Shown: in pieces, positions 63,832 through 64,000 of the stretch
How the letters are laid out: each line of letters begins with the position of its first letter
How positions within the stretch are numbered: the stretch's first letter is position 1
Source: an uncultured Pirellula sp.
GTDB taxonomy: Bacteria; Planctomycetota; Planctomycetia; Pirellulales; Pirellulaceae
Direction of reading: 5' to 3'
DNA: 64,000 nucleotides
NCBI GenBank assembly: GCA_903892355.1
Contig: CAITIE010000106.1
Location: 1 to 64,000 of the forward strand
Program-made: the position numbers and the translations under genes
The notes under the pieces: model-generated
What the model saw: the letters and a program-made list of their open reading frames with translations, nothing else
Told to the model about the DNA's origin: nothing
Database searches by the model: none

Positions 63832-64000
63832 GATCGTTTAATCCGTTGATCCTAGGGAAATATCCATTGAGCCCGCATGGGAACAACAAGTTCACATGGG
63901 AGACGCTGAACCAGGTCGCACCGACATTCCATCGGCAACGCCGGTTATTCGGTAACCGCGAGTCTAATGAACTGCAAGGTTACTCATCGGTAACGCAACC

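Noticed and set aside
63832-64000. Gene at the right edge
   Set aside because: No open frame with protein-like composition or a usable start was seen; this may be the upstream region of pepF and of a gene outside the window.

Overview
The window looks like chromosomal DNA of a planctomycete, most probably a member of the Pirellulaceae. Supporting signs are two DUF1559 proteins with pilin-like N-termini, a PEP-CTERM surface protein, a ceramidase-like protein, a DUF1080 protein, a SecD-SecF fusion, C30-carotenoid type genes, many secreted proteins of unknown function, weak or absent Shine-Dalgarno sequences at many genes and moderate GC content. No prophage, insertion sequence, rRNA operon or CRISPR array was seen. 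One tRNA gene (Leu, UAG) is present.

Layout. 1-5.6 kb: a truncated gene, a secreted TPR-like protein, a membrane protein, an ADP-ribosylglycohydrolase homologue that has lost its metal ligands, an intradiol dioxygenase and a PEP-CTERM protein. 5.8-12.2 kb: a DUF1559 protein, a LuxR-type response regulator with an overlapping PAS histidine kinase, a decayed esterase pseudogene, YqgE/AlgH and a two-gene membrane pair of unknown function. 12.4-21 kb: a low-complexity planctomycete protein, a second DUF1559 protein, DUF1697, and the tight minus-strand run yajC-secDF-aspS. 21.2-25.7 kb: three plus-strand genes (Ser/Pro-rich membrane protein, MinD/CpsD-like P-loop protein, ExeA-like AAA ATPase), probably linked to envelope or polysaccharide work. 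25.7-29.1 kb: small membrane protein, metallo-beta-lactamase-fold hydrolase, SpoU methyltransferase, tRNA-Leu and a lipoprotein. 29.4-36 kb: POT and OPT peptide transporters, convergent rpoN, and GluQ-RS.

36-41.4 kb on the minus strand is a four-gene set (aldehyde dehydrogenase, CrtN/CrtP-type oxidoreductase, acyltransferase, glycosyltransferase) that matches the late steps of a staphyloxanthin-like C30 carotenoid acid ester pathway. 41.5-49.1 kb: M19 dipeptidase, a giant coiled-coil TPM-like membrane protein translationally coupled to a B3/B4-domain protein, and a tandem class II aldolase protein with a degenerate second half. 49.2-55 kb: SMC and a FlgI-like lipoprotein with HEAT-like repeats. 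55.4-63.8 kb: RdgB, a membrane-thioredoxin fusion, DUF1080, a CorC-type CBS protein, a BON-domain protein, a ceramidase-like protein, a thioesterase and oligoendopeptidase F.

A window-wide oddity is the abundance of short (10-19 bp) exact or near-exact tandem duplications, in coding sequence as well as intergenic DNA. At least three of them lie across stop codons. No single obviously new defence or mobile system was found. The best candidates for undescribed biology are the degenerate ADP-ribosylglycohydrolase, the TPM-like/B3/B4 pair, the 10.1-12.2 kb membrane pair and the tandem-duplication pattern.
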